In this document: piece after piece, positions 8,501 to 16,987 of the stretch
Layout: every line of letters begins with the position of its first letter
Numbering within the stretch: position 1 is the stretch's first letter
Origin: UBA1672 sp964351365
GTDB lineage: Bacteria; Pseudomonadota; Alphaproteobacteria; Micavibrionales; Micavibrionaceae
Direction of reading: 5' to 3'
DNA length: 64,000 nucleotides
NCBI GenBank assembly: GCA_964351365.1
Contig: CAYGNP010000013.1
Location: 1 to 64,000, forward strand
Translations under genes and position numbers: made by a program
The notes under the pieces: generated by a model
The model's input: the letters and a program-made list of their open reading frames with translations, nothing else
Told to the model about the DNA's origin: nothing
Database searches by the model: none

Positions 8501-11500
8501 GCAGGATTCTGGATCAAACCATTTAATCGTGCCAACTCAGGCAGCGTGTAGGTGGTGATGAAAGTGGTAAGTGCCGCCTGATCGGCGTCAAGCTTGGCTT
8601 GGTAATCTGCCTCCATCTGCGTGAGCTGCGCATCAAGGGTGACAAAATTGGCAATTTTCGTCGCATTACCAGCCGACTCAGCTATACCGGCCGCAATCTG
8701 CGCACGGTAATATGTAGCTAAGCCCATGGGATCGCCTGGATTAACAAGAAACTTGCTGACCTTATCACGAGCAGGTTGCAGAGCGCCCGCAAGTCCCGTC
8801 AAACTAGCATTCACCGCCGCAATATTCGCCGCCGACGCTGCCTGCGCCTGCACAGGGGTGAGGGGTTGCGGAGCAGGGGCTCCACCACCCAACAATGAAC
8901 CAATTCCTAAATTTGGCATTGAAATACCAACCCCATACGATGCCGCCGCAGCTAAAACGGCTGGTGTTAATATGGAATAACGCCAATTATCATAAAAAAT
9001 AGTTTGAGCTGCTTTGCCCCACTCAAATTTACCAGAGCGACCAACAAAATGTGCCTCCCAATAAGGGTTGGTAAAAGCACTCGGAATAACGGTATTCCCG
9101 ATCCGGGCAAATGTGGTTTGCCCATGACGCCCGACAGGATCAATAAAACTAAATCTATTCCATTCTTTTGCAACGCGACCTTCAGCAAGTTTTTGTTGTA
9201 TTTCAGCTTCAGTAAGACCCTGCTTGCGCAAGCCTTGAGGCGTGTATGCAAGCTCAGAGTTGAAATCACCACCCCAGCGGTAGTTACGGCTTTGATCCCA
9301 TAGGCGAACCCACTGATCCCGCAGGGCATTCGCACCAAGACCATCAATCCGAGAAGAGAAGGTTTCAACGGCTTTAATAACATCCGCAGGAAATGGCGGA
9401 GTCATTCCAGATTGTGCTAGACCTCTATTTCTGGCGGCCATTTCCTTGGCAACAGCAGACATAAAATCAGCCATATCACGAGAACCAGAAGCCAGCTTTC
9501 CTGTTGTTGAACTTCGAGAATAGTTGAGCGATGCCCAAGCCAAGGACTCATAAAGCCTGTTTGTATCGACGACACCAGTTGTTGGATGTGGCTTTAAAAT
9601 ATCAATGGCCTTATCAACGGCCCGATCCACACCACCACCTTTAAGATCGTGTTTTAAGAGCGTAAATTCAAAAAACTTCTGTGCCTCTGTTTTCATAGAA
9701 ACACCTAAATTATCCGCAGTTCTGGTCGCGATACTGCCAAACTTCTCACCATTGGTGTAAGCCACCGTCCGGTTCAAAAGCTCGCGCTGAGTCATGCCAC
9801 TGGGGGGTGGCGGAAGTGTAATTTCACCTTGAGCAACAAGGGATCTAAATAACCCTATGCGCTCAGATGTAACCCTAGATTCAACCAGACCCGCGCCTGA
9901 ACCATACCGCGTAAAAAAGCGCCAATCTCTACCACCGTCAACTCCAAAAAGATTATTGCTTCTATCTTGAATGACCTCAGTATGTTTCCCAACCGCATCC
10001 TCCATTTCCTTAAGAGAAGCAGAAGCGGCTTCAGCATCATCGATCAAGTTCTGAAGAGTATCGGTTTTCAAACCGTCTAGCTGAGCTGCTCGCTCTGCCA
10101 GAGAGTCAGAGAGTGCCGCCATACGTTCGATTAAAATAGAGTCCTCAGCCGCAGCCGCAGCATCTATTTGTCGAGTAACTGAGCCGATATTAACACCCTG
10201 GTTAAGCTCATGCATTGCAGCGCCAAGGTTTGCATTAAATTCAGAAATTACAGCAAAATGCGGCCGCGCTCCATAAGCAGCTAAACGTGCAGTAACTGTT
10301 CCACCAAGTAATGGGTCACCGTCTTTCAGGGGGATGCTGCTTTCAATATCAGACAGGCTTTTTGCAATATGTGCAACATTTTCATCAAGCGCTTTTGCAG
10401 AAGTATCAATGCCGGAAATAGAACTGTTATTAGCCATAACGTCTAGAATAGAATATTGTTCGCTAATAACCTGCCTAGTCTGTGCGCGCACCGTACTAAG
10501 GGTGTCATTTAGACCTCTCGAATGCGCAGAAAGTTCTGTAGCCAGGCCCCTGAGCGCTGTAGCTGCAGCACCAGCATCGGTGCCAGCAGCTTCAAAACCT
10601 TTAATTGCACGATCAAAAATTTCAGCACCCACGAAATCATCAGCACCTATAGCTTTACCAGCCTCTGCGCGAAGAGCTGAAAGAGTATTTTCAAAGTTAG
10701 TATTATCACCTTTAATAAAATCTTGAGCAGATGTGCTATAAAATCTTGATTGCTCATCATAAAAACGAGACTTACTGGCTAGAGCCTCAGTTTTTTGCAA
10801 ACGCGTCGAAGCCTCAAGGATTTTACTTTGCGCATCATTCATCGCGGCTTTTAATGTATCAATATGATCACCAAGCCGCCCGCCAGAAGCTTTTATAGCT
10901 TTTTCAACATCATGAACGGCACCGGATAAATTATACTTAGCGGGAACATTAATGCCTTCACCAACCCGGTAAACAAAGTTTTGTGATTTTGCATATTTTG
11001 GATCAATATCTATCAACAACCGTGCGCTATTAGTAGACTTAAGTGCATCTGCAGCAGAAAATAAAGCCTCAGTCAGAATATGAGCATTATAGCGCCAGCT
11101 TAAGCCGCGACGCAGATAACTACCTCCCATGGGGGTGATCGAATTAGTGGCAAAAGTTGTAACATCAGAGGCAACTTTCAATATTGGATTGAAATACCAC
11201 CCCAGACCGCTATAACGCCAAACCCCACTTGCAACGAGCCCTGTAGCTCTAGCAGAAATTAAAGCACCATTCGCAATATGATAAGCAGAAGCAGCACCTG
11301 CATAACCAAGTCTAAAGGCAAATGATGGCCGTGCAGGACTTAAACCAGAAGGTGGTATAGGCGCAGAGGCACCACCAGCATTTGCTTGCTGCTGCTGCTG
11401 CTGCTGTTGTTGCGAATTTGCTGGAGTTGGTTGCTGCTGTGCTTGCTGCTGCGCCTGTGCTTGTTGCTGCTCTGCCTGCCTGCCCCACGGGCCTGAGCCG

Positions 11501-12006
11501 CCGGCGGCAGGAGTAGGGGGGGGGGCTGCCGCTGCTTGTGCGGGTTCACCAGCCTGCATAGCCTCATCTGCTGATCTTAAAATGTCCTGTGGAGAAAAGT
11601 CAGGGTTGTCTTCTGTAAGTTTATCAACAATCTGCTGGCGCACTTGAATGTAATCATCTACCTTTGCTTTAAAAGCGGCAGCAGAAGCCTCATCAATAAT
11701 ATTATTCTGAACGAGAGAATCAACATGTTGAGTAAGCTCAGCTTGTAATTGATCATTCGGCAGGTGTTTCGCCAAGGTTCCTGCGACATCGTCATTAAAA
11801 CCAGCAACAGCCATCAGACGATTAAAAGTGGTACTATCCGGGGCAAAAGCCGCAGCGCCTGCCCTAACTTGAAAATCCACGAGTTTATCGCGAGTAAGGC
11901 CGCCCGGCTCATCGGCAAGTTTAACAAGCTCTTCGCGCAAATGCGGGAGAAGATCGCCAAAGCCATCTAGTCCCTTAACAACACTGCCGAATGTAAACTT
12001 AACCAT
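5569..12006 (-). CDS. Giant 2145-residue Ala/Gln-rich coiled-coil membrane protein, unknown
   Basis: No family is recognised. Visible parts: an N-terminal helical region (~1-155), a Pro/Ala then Gln-rich linker (~158-215) with nine consecutive Gln, long Ala/Glu/Gln helical stretches typical of coiled coils (~350-700 and ~1090-1880), a hydrophobic segment near 1012-1032, a second low-complexity Ala/Pro/Thr linker (~1445-1480), two adjacent membrane segments (~1925-1968) and a compact C-terminal domain (~2000-2145). There is no signal peptide. It has its own consensus promoter and heads an operon with the two paralogs and the repeat peptide. Size, linkers and membrane spans suggest a structural or surface-facing machine or a large effector; function is open. 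Confidence 0.85.
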   Translation of the reverse strand: MVKFTFGSVVKGLDGFGDLLPHLREELVKLADEPGGLTRDKLVDFQVRAGAAAFAPDSTTFNRLMAVAGFNDDVAGTLAKHLPNDQLQAELTQHVDSLVQNNIIDEASAAAFKAKVDDYIQVRQQIVDKLTEDNPDFSPQDILRSADEAMQAGEPAQAAAAPPPTPAAGGSGPWGRQAEQQQAQAQQQAQQQPTPANSQQQQQQQQQANAGGASAPIPPSGLSPARPSFAFRLGYAGAASAYHIANGALISARATGLVASGVWRYSGLGWYFNPILKVASDVTTFATNSITPMGGSYLRRGLSWRYNAHILTEALFSAADALKSTNSARLLIDIDPKYAKSQNFVYRVGEGINVPAKYNLSGAVHDVEKAIKASGGRLGDHIDTLKAAMNDAQSKILEASTRLQKTEALASKSRFYDEQSRFYSTSAQDFIKGDNTNFENTLSALRAEAGKAIGADDFVGAEIFDRAIKGFEAAGTDAGAAATALRGLATELSAHSRGLNDTLSTVRAQTRQVISEQYSILDVMANNSSISGIDTSAKALDENVAHIAKSLSDIESSIPLKDGDPLLGGTVTARLAAYGARPHFAVISEFNANLGAAMHELNQGVNIGSVTRQIDAAAAAEDSILIERMAALSDSLAERAAQLDGLKTDTLQNLIDDAEAASASLKEMEDAVGKHTEVIQDRSNNLFGVDGGRDWRFFTRYGSGAGLVESRVTSERIGLFRSLVAQGEITLPPPPSGMTQRELLNRTVAYTNGEKFGSIATRTADNLGVSMKTEAQKFFEFTLLKHDLKGGGVDRAVDKAIDILKPHPTTGVVDTNRLYESLAWASLNYSRSSTTGKLASGSRDMADFMSAVAKEMAARNRGLAQSGMTPPFPADVIKAVETFSSRIDGLGANALRDQWVRLWDQSRNYRWGGDFNSELAYTPQGLRKQGLTEAEIQQKLAEGRVAKEWNRFSFIDPVGRHGQTTFARIGNTVIPSAFTNPYWEAHFVGRSGKFEWGKAAQTIFYDNWRYSILTPAVLAAAASYGVGISMPNLGIGSLLGGGAPAPQPLTPVQAQAASAANIAAVNASLTGLAGALQPARDKVSKFLVNPGDPMGLATYYRAQIAAGIAESAGNATKIANFVTLDAQLTQMEADYQAKLDADQAALTTFITTYTLPELARLNGLIQNPATPAADLGVHLAEQQRLIQEMNDTVKTVVDGRIAQAVEQFLRGFHESFSAVQLGNPAPATAPTATPLNIPLPGTNIILTSTSPDSNAAIMMATLAATVPTAPQAGVPILTDRDMNANPENEEYARAISARAVQEVSQKTESDGNLLERDAEWLQRFASITATQLEGVGATNPSGADLLARQHNAFITLSLEQLNNAYTSMEQTAEEMRTREASFNQSNYEEKLAAQREDVVEATQTYKTARDLVFSNAATMVDAITRGQPLTQEQLVAMIGNERASVIFAQAPAAPAPAPAASTGAAPAAAATTTSTTGGGAPMTPAEIQAAQTQSATNYEALKDQSLDDGMRIQRIITDLENVYVVQKRAALDAVIATETDAAKNANLTTLRTQLDTEFKQVKDFHAAEFAVFVQNAEQQLQQMRDLETQLATAQDQAAADAILSQQTAIINGWTRTTPGQLASFEAQASTFKSTFDDAITAGTPLSGAQLSAIPAGTVSTPQWQTDLQNIKAQAARLMATAQSDATRVSQYVTNPGETETSQQGIIELLRLMEEGQIARVKTLQDELIAEGEATRAASLDPILAQLDRNTQDARVLIPALESIDNDTQAIFTNAQSLNQRIAALSSQGDLAQARTWLDELTGLQDEIATKKAASRDTLSIAFAKAKDNAITMYGDENDPSRQGNSEIKHKYGWRGQVNDGLIEFGGENGLAYQWFGMDKPGTTNVIGGLFNSASGAVKGFGEWWSETKRRNSGSQNDRNWMNAIENGTLALGSLIGLNFLYKQVFGKESSGIVKWGMIAGIALYFLNRSGETGDQLAKFASNNSTFASAQFGGGGHTPGHTSGEPSQVRVAQAAPDAQSYEFPIRRADGSEDREIFYTRGPSGQAVITAQADGGNLIFLRGAEREIRRNVIGIEAEIRADLADDGKLNGRLAGHGFHVVGELVQGKVNIVLHENNNRQVQHDVVVNIATGEDPRQAITAGMALAS
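11388..11412. repeat. Trinucleotide (CTG) repeat coding poly-Gln
   Basis: An almost perfect CTG/TTG triplet run in the giant gene, read as CAG/CAA on the coding strand and giving nine Gln. Length changes by triplets would keep the frame. Confidence 0.8.
11516..11525. repeat. Ten-base G/C homopolymer inside the giant gene
   Basis: C10 on the coding strand, near codon 162, encoding part of AAPPPTPA. The assembled length keeps the 2145-codon frame open; a one-base slip would shift the frame and truncate the protein early. See the findings. Confidence 0.75.
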
Positions 12007-12064
12007 ATAGCCGCAACCCTTTAAGCATCACAAAATTATTTATACTTATATATACTTATAGGAA

Positions 12065-12093
12065 ATAGTACCGGAAATGGTGATAACTGTCAA
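12065..12093 (-). promoter_or_regulatory. Promoter of the giant-protein operon
   Basis: TTGACA (12088-12093), a 17-base spacer and TACTAT (12065-12070) on the minus strand are close to sigma-70 consensus. Just downstream, at 12041-12060, two copies of TATAAGTATA lie in the leader near the expected start of transcription and could be an operator. The leader before the ATG at 12006 is about 50 bases. Confidence 0.75.
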
Positions 12094-12103
12094 ATTTAAT
12101 TGC

Positions 12104-13600
12104 TTACTTGCGCGTAAGGCCCAAAGCGGCAACAGTCTCTTCTGAAACGCCTCTTAAAACAATCGGTTGATCAAGTGGCATTGTGATGCCAGCCGCGCGG
12201 TTCCCAAAGCCATTACTCAAATCACCGCCATTATTTCCTGCCGCAGAGGCAGAGCCGCCCCCCGGCCCGCTAATTCCTGCAAATTTGAGGGTTAAATCAC
12301 CAGCAGGAGCCTCTCCGCCGTCCAGAATCGCCTGCGCGCGGGCAGCCGCAGCATCAAGATCCTCTGGTACATTGAGGGCGATACCCGAAAGAGCAAGCGC
12401 CCCTGCAGCATCCTGTTCGGCGTCGCTACGGGCTCTAGCGCTGGCCGCATCAGTATATATTCCAATTAATGCAGAGCCACCCACAACCGCGCTTTCAACC
12501 GCCAGCCCTGCTCCATGCCTTGGATCCACAATGTGCAAACCCTGACGTGCGCCAATTCTAACTTCATCCCAAAAGGGTCTACCCGCTTGCGCTGCGCCAC
12601 CACGAGCAGCGGTATTTACCGAAGCTCCCGCTACTTGCGCCGCGCCGGTTGTGGTCTCAACTGCCGCTGCGGTTGTACGCGCAGTGACGCCAGCAACCTC
12701 AACGGCAACAGTGCCGCCATCTACAGCCGCGGCAACAACCGCGCCTTCCTGAGCAACTTTCACACCAGTTAGTGCACTTCTAGCAGCGACAACACCGCCG
12801 CGCGCCGCCCCGTAGGCCGCACCAGCCACGCCGCCAGTAGCCACAGTGGCTACGGCTTCAGTAAAAACTTGCGGCACATACAGAAAAATCCGCTCATACT
12901 TCGCATTGGGGTTATCAATGATGGCATGCCCTTCGTTTTTCACCCAAGTTCCATCAGCTGATTGAACAAACGCACGGGCATCAACAATCTCACCCTGAAT
13001 ATCGGCTGTAAACTTAACCGCCTCTTTGAACTCATTCGACCACCGAAACGCAGAATCTAAGGACTGGAAACTTGAACGCTCGCGGTAAGGTATTTGATTT
13101 CCTTCTTCCAGGCCCAGATTAACTGCGCCTTTTACCAAGTTCTCAGCGCTTGTATAGAGAACGTCATCCGCAACAATCCGTACCGCATCGCCCGCCATTC
13201 CGGCAATACCGGCAAACCCGTTCACCACGCCCTGCGCGGCAAGAGAGGAGGCGCGTCCGGGGTTGTTCCAAGCATAATTACCAAACGCCCTGACCTCGGC
13301 GCGCCGCTCGGCCATCCCAAGCGCGCCTCTCTCAGAACCGCTGAATTGTTGTCCAAGCATATCGCCTAACAATAGTGTCTCGCTTAATAGCGGCGTTGCC
13401 GCGGCAACATAAAGCGCAGCGTCTCCAACGGCGGGAGCTGCGGTATTGGCCACCCACGGCGCAGCAGTACCGGCAACCCAATTTGGTGCTGTGCTGGTTG
13501 TCCAGTTCCACGTAGAAGAGGCCGCACTCGCAATAGCGCCGGGCGTGGCTGTTACACCATCCCATATACTGCTTCCTGCTCGTGTAAACCAGTTTGCCAT
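12104..13600 (-). CDS. Unknown 498-residue Ala/Gly-rich membrane-active protein
   Basis: Starts at an ATG with AGGAA a few bases upstream. The N-terminus is rich in Trp/Thr/Ala (SSIWDGVTATPGAIAS ... TWNWTTSTAPNW). A glycine-zipper-like hydrophobic stretch at roughly 245-285 (VATGGVAGAAYGAARGGVV) could insert into a membrane, and the C-terminal third is low-complexity Gly/Asn/Ala. No signal peptide or known domain is seen. It lies 28 bases after the 196-residue membrane protein and directly upstream of the giant gene's promoter. Glycine zippers occur in pore-forming and membrane-tethering proteins, but no activity can be assigned. Confidence 0.7.
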   Translation of the reverse strand: MANWFTRAGSSIWDGVTATPGAIASAASSTWNWTTSTAPNWVAGTAAPWVANTAAPAVGDAALYVAAATPLLSETLLLGDMLGQQFSGSERGALGMAERRAEVRAFGNYAWNNPGRASSLAAQGVVNGFAGIAGMAGDAVRIVADDVLYTSAENLVKGAVNLGLEEGNQIPYRERSSFQSLDSAFRWSNEFKEAVKFTADIQGEIVDARAFVQSADGTWVKNEGHAIIDNPNAKYERIFLYVPQVFTEAVATVATGGVAGAAYGAARGGVVAARSALTGVKVAQEGAVVAAAVDGGTVAVEVAGVTARTTAAAVETTTGAAQVAGASVNTAARGGAAQAGRPFWDEVRIGARQGLHIVDPRHGAGLAVESAVVGGSALIGIYTDAASARARSDAEQDAAGALALSGIALNVPEDLDAAAARAQAILDGGEAPAGDLTLKFAGISGPGGGSASAAGNNGGDLSNGFGNRAAGITMPLDQPIVLRGVSEETVAALGLTRK

Positions 13601-13628
13601 TTATTCCTAAAACGTCCCTTCCGAAAGT

Positions 13629-14219
13629 TTATCCAAAGTCAAACGCCGCCGGGGAAAGATCAACCTCTCTCCCGTCTACCTTAACCATATCTCCGCCCGA
13701 AGCCATATCATAAGCGGATCTGCCGGCATTTTCCAAAGTATCTGTAAGGCCAATTTTATTGGAGCCAATGATGATGCCAACAACTGCAGCCAGCATCGCA
13801 ACACTGCCGGCAGTGGTTTGAGGATCACCAACAGCGCTTGCAAGAATGCGTCTCGATACAAAACCAATAATGGCAGCAGCAGCCAAATGCGGACCATTTC
13901 TGGAAAACCAGTCTCCCGCACCATTAACCGCCTGATCCGTATCAACACCAACGGCTTCACCCGCAGATTTAAAAGCATTTCGCGCCGCGCCTGTCGGATC
14001 ATCCGTTGCCCCATCAAACCACTCTCCCGTTCTGTCGCGCGCTGCTGGGGTGCCTGCAACCTTGTAAACACCAACTGCCGCTGCACCAGCAAAAACCCAA
14101 GGCAAAATTCCACTCAAACCAGAGGTCTCAGAAACTTTTCGAGCTTTATCCGCCGCGTCGTCTGCAATTCTTTTCTCATCAGGTGCAACAGTACCAAATA
14201 AACGTCCTAACCATGACAT
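13629..14219 (-). CDS. Unknown 196-residue glycine-rich membrane protein
   Basis: The ATG at 14219 (MSWLGRLFG) is preferred over an in-frame GTG at 14228. A short amphipathic N-terminus precedes a hydrophobic segment (~37-55, GILPWVFAGAAAVGVYKV), and a second and third lie at ~115-155 (HLAAAAIIGFVSRRI and VAMLAAVVGIIIGS). The tail is polar. No family is recognised. It is the first full-size gene of the accessory block, with a promoter at 14364-14393 and a 30-codon leader frame overlapping its start. Confidence 0.65.
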   Translation of the reverse strand: MSWLGRLFGTVAPDEKRIADDAADKARKVSETSGLSGILPWVFAGAAAVGVYKVAGTPAARDRTGEWFDGATDDPTGAARNAFKSAGEAVGVDTDQAVNGAGDWFSRNGPHLAAAAIIGFVSRRILASAVGDPQTTAGSVAMLAAVVGIIIGSNKIGLTDTLENAGRSAYDMASGGDMVKVDGREVDLSPAAFDFG

Positions 14220-14299
14220 ATCAAACACCCAGAACGCACAAGTGCCAAAGCGGCGCAGCGCGTCTCCCTAAACCATCCAATATGTGAACTAACAACCAT
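14207..14299 (-). CDS. Possible 30-residue leader peptide
   Basis: An ATG at 14299 with AAGGA seven bases upstream opens a 30-codon frame (MVVSSHIGWFRETRC ... CLICHG) that stops 13 bases inside the membrane-protein gene. Ribosomes ending here could re-initiate at 14219. Between this frame and the promoter lies an inverted repeat, GCACATTTTTGTGC (14328-14341). It may be a regulatory leader or a chance frame. Confidence 0.35.
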   Translation of the reverse strand: MVVSSHIGWFRETRCAALALVRSGCLICHG

Positions 14300-14363
14300 G
14301 TTTCGTTCCTTCTATCACCCTAATATAGCACATTTTTGTGCCTTTTTCTAATCAGTTAGACAC

Positions 14364-14393
14364 AGTATAGGGTGCGCGCAACAAAAAATGCAA
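14364..14393 (-). promoter_or_regulatory. Probable promoter of the accessory membrane genes
   Basis: TTGCAT (14388-14393), 18 bases, TATACT (14364-14369) on the minus strand. A second -10-like TGCTATATT lies closer to the leader frame, without a good -35. Confidence 0.5.
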
Positions 14394-14431
14394 GCTTTTT
14401 CGTCAAAACCGGAACTAATTCGAAGGGCAAT

Positions 14432-16045
14432 TTAATGTCTGAAATGCCGCATGCCGGTAAAAATCATCGCCAGACCGCGTGCGTTGGCGGCCTCGATCAC
14501 TTCTTCATCACGGATAGACCCGCCGGGCTGAATAACGGCTGTAACGCCTGCATCCGCCGCGGCGATCAAACCGTCGGCAAAGGGAAAAAACGCATCAGAG
14601 GCCACGACAGAGCCAATCGTGAGGGGTTCATCCCATCCAGCCTCTTTAGCCGCCTCCTGAGCCTTCCACGCGGCAATGCGGGAGGAATCAATGCGGCTCA
14701 TCTGCCCCGCGCCAATCCCGACCGTCGCGAGATCTTTAGCATAAACAATCGCATTGGATTTCACATGCTTGGCCACCGTAAAGGCAAACAGCATATCAGC
14801 CATTTCCTCTTTGGTTGGCTCACGGTCTGAAACTGTCTTCAGCGTAGCCTCATCAATCAGTAAATCATCCGAATCCTGTACAAGCAATCCCCCCGCAATA
14901 GGGCGGACAAGGCGCTTTTTCTCAAAGGCTGTGGGCATCGTTCCAGTGGTTAAAACCCTGATATTGCTCTTCTTTTTCAACACATCAATCGCCTTTGCAT
15001 CAATCGAAGGCGCTATAATAACCTCAACAAAGCGCTTGATAATGGCCTCTGCCAAATCCGCCTCCAGCGTGCGGTTTAATGCGATAATCCCGCCAAAAGC
15101 GCTGGTTTGATCGCATATCAGCGCCTTCTGATAGGCATCCAATAAATTCTCACCGCTCGCCACGCCGCACGGATTGGCATGTTTGATAATCGCCACACTC
15201 GGCGCCTCAAACTCACAAACAAGCGCATAAGCCGCGTCCGTATCATTGAGGTTGTTATAGGACAGCTCTTTCCCCTGAATTTGGGATGCGCGGGCGGCCC
15301 CGGGCCGAAGATCATGATCAACCAGATACAGCGCCGCATTTTGATGTGCATTCTCCCCATAACGCAATTTTTGTTTAAGAGAGCCTGAAAAGCTGATCCG
15401 TCGGGGCGTTTCTTCCTTCGTCTGCTCCGCAAACCAGGCGGCAATATTGGAATCATAGGTCGCCGTCATCGAAAAGGCTGTAAACGCAAGCCCGCGGCGC
15501 AGTTTCGCGCTAACCCCGCCATTATGAATCTCCATATCCTCTAAAACACGATCATAATCCTGCGGATCTGTAATAATAGTTACAAAATCATGATTTTTGG
15601 CTGCAGCGCGAATCATTGCAGGCCCGCCAATATCTATATTTTCTATACACTCGGCAAACTTCGCACCGCTCTGAACGGTTTGTGTGAAGGGATAAAGATT
15701 AATCACCAGCATATCGATCGCCTCGATCCCATTATCCTGCATGGCACTAACATGATCCTTATCATCGCGCCGCGCAAGAATACCGCCGTGAACCTTGGGA
15801 TGTAAAGTCTTCACGCGCCCATCCATGATTTCTGGAAAACCCGTAAAGTCAGACACATCCATAACCTCAAGCCCCGCATCCTTGAGTGCCTTTGCCGTCC
15901 CACCGGTAGAGAGCAATTGCACGCCATGACCTTGAAGCTTGCGCGCAAACACATCGATATTTGTTTTATCTGATACGGAAATTAGTGCGCGCTTGATTTT
16001 ATGCGCATTCGGATTTTCAATCTGCGTTTTTCCACTCTTGGCCAT
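14432..16045 (-). CDS. purH: Bifunctional AICAR transformylase/IMP cyclohydrolase
   Basis: 537 residues, full length. The N-terminal MGS-like cyclohydrolase domain holds ALISVSDKTN and LSTGGTAKAL, and the C-terminal transformylase domain has the catalytic Lys-His pair in IKHANPCGVASG and the usual GMRHFRH end. It performs the last two steps of purine synthesis to IMP. It precedes the accessory block on the minus strand's downstream side, and no terminator is obvious between them. Housekeeping gene with intact motifs. Confidence 0.98.
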   Translation of the reverse strand: MAKSGKTQIENPNAHKIKRALISVSDKTNIDVFARKLQGHGVQLLSTGGTAKALKDAGLEVMDVSDFTGFPEIMDGRVKTLHPKVHGGILARRDDKDHVSAMQDNGIEAIDMLVINLYPFTQTVQSGAKFAECIENIDIGGPAMIRAAAKNHDFVTIITDPQDYDRVLEDMEIHNGGVSAKLRRGLAFTAFSMTATYDSNIAAWFAEQTKEETPRRISFSGSLKQKLRYGENAHQNAALYLVDHDLRPGAARASQIQGKELSYNNLNDTDAAYALVCEFEAPSVAIIKHANPCGVASGENLLDAYQKALICDQTSAFGGIIALNRTLEADLAEAIIKRFVEVIIAPSIDAKAIDVLKKKSNIRVLTTGTMPTAFEKKRLVRPIAGGLLVQDSDDLLIDEATLKTVSDREPTKEEMADMLFAFTVAKHVKSNAIVYAKDLATVGIGAGQMSRIDSSRIAAWKAQEAAKEAGWDEPLTIGSVVASDAFFPFADGLIAAADAGVTAVIQPGGSIRDEEVIEAANARGLAMIFTGMRHFRH

Positions 16046-16129
16046 AGCTACCCTTATTCATAAGCATAATTAAACAGGCGCAGACTATACGCGTAAAGAT
16101 TTGATAAGACAAGGCAAACAGGATTGAAT

Positions 16130-16966
16130 TTAAGCCGCAGCAACAATATGGTTGCTCGAAGATTTCGCATAAAGACCACGACAATTTGGCACGGCCTTAT
16201 AGGCATCGGTAACACCTAAAACCGTCTCTGCACCGCCAAGGAAGAAAAACCCGTCATCCGCCATTTGCGCGCTCGCACGCTCCATGACGTCTTTTTTGGT
16301 TGGCGCATCGAAATAAATCAGAACATTCCTGCAGAAAATAACATCGAACTTGCCCAAAGACTGCATACCATCAAGCAGGTTAAAATATTTATACTGGATC
16401 ATGCTCTTAACATCTTGATTAATTGACCATCGGTCACCATCTTGCTTGAAATATTTCATCAAATGCGTAATCGGAAGGCCGCGCTGCACTTCAAATTGGG
16501 AGTAGACGCCTTCCTTGGCCTGCGCAAGGATTTCATGCGAGATATCCGTAGCCACAATCTCATACTTCCAGCCCGGCATTTTCGCCTCATTTTCCTTGAG
16601 CAACATCGCAAGAGAGTAGGGCTCTTGCCCACTGGAAGCCGCCGCGCACCATATCCGTAATTTCTGGCCCTGTCCGGGCTTATTCTTAAAATACGGAAGG
16701 ACAATATCTTTAAAAATATCAAACGGCTTTATATCGCGGTAAAAGGACGTTTCATTCGTTGTCATCGCCTCAATAATATCATTCACAAGATCAGGCTGGG
16801 GAACCCCGCGCATAACCTTGGTCATCTCTCCAATATCCGCATAGCCCCATTTTTTTGCAACAGGGTTAAGGCGTGACTCAATGAGATAGGCTTTATCCTG
16901 CGAGAGAACCAGCCCCGATTTTTTCTTCAAAAGATCTTTGTATATATCAAAGTCAGCAATATTCAT
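16130..16966 (-). CDS. cheR: Chemotaxis protein methyltransferase CheR
   Basis: 278 residues: a CheR all-alpha N-terminal domain (~1-75), then the Rossmann methyltransferase with TTNETSFYRD, CAAASSGQEPYSLAM (SAM-binding motif) and FCRNVLIYFD. It methylates glutamates on chemoreceptors, opposing CheB. It is the last gene of the che run, 21 bases after cheB. No chemoreceptor gene lies in the window. Confidence 0.95.
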   Translation of the reverse strand: MNIADFDIYKDLLKKKSGLVLSQDKAYLIESRLNPVAKKWGYADIGEMTKVMRGVPQPDLVNDIIEAMTTNETSFYRDIKPFDIFKDIVLPYFKNKPGQGQKLRIWCAAASSGQEPYSLAMLLKENEAKMPGWKYEIVATDISHEILAQAKEGVYSQFEVQRGLPITHLMKYFKQDGDRWSINQDVKSMIQYKYFNLLDGMQSLGKFDVIFCRNVLIYFDAPTKKDVMERASAQMADDGFFFLGGAETVLGVTDAYKAVPNCRGLYAKSSSNHIVAAA

Positions 16967-16987
16967 GTCTCATCCCAATCTCTGTTT

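Noticed and set aside
14328..14341. GCACATTTTTGTGC as a terminator
   Set aside because: Only five stem pairs; the T run follows on the plus strand, where no gene ends.
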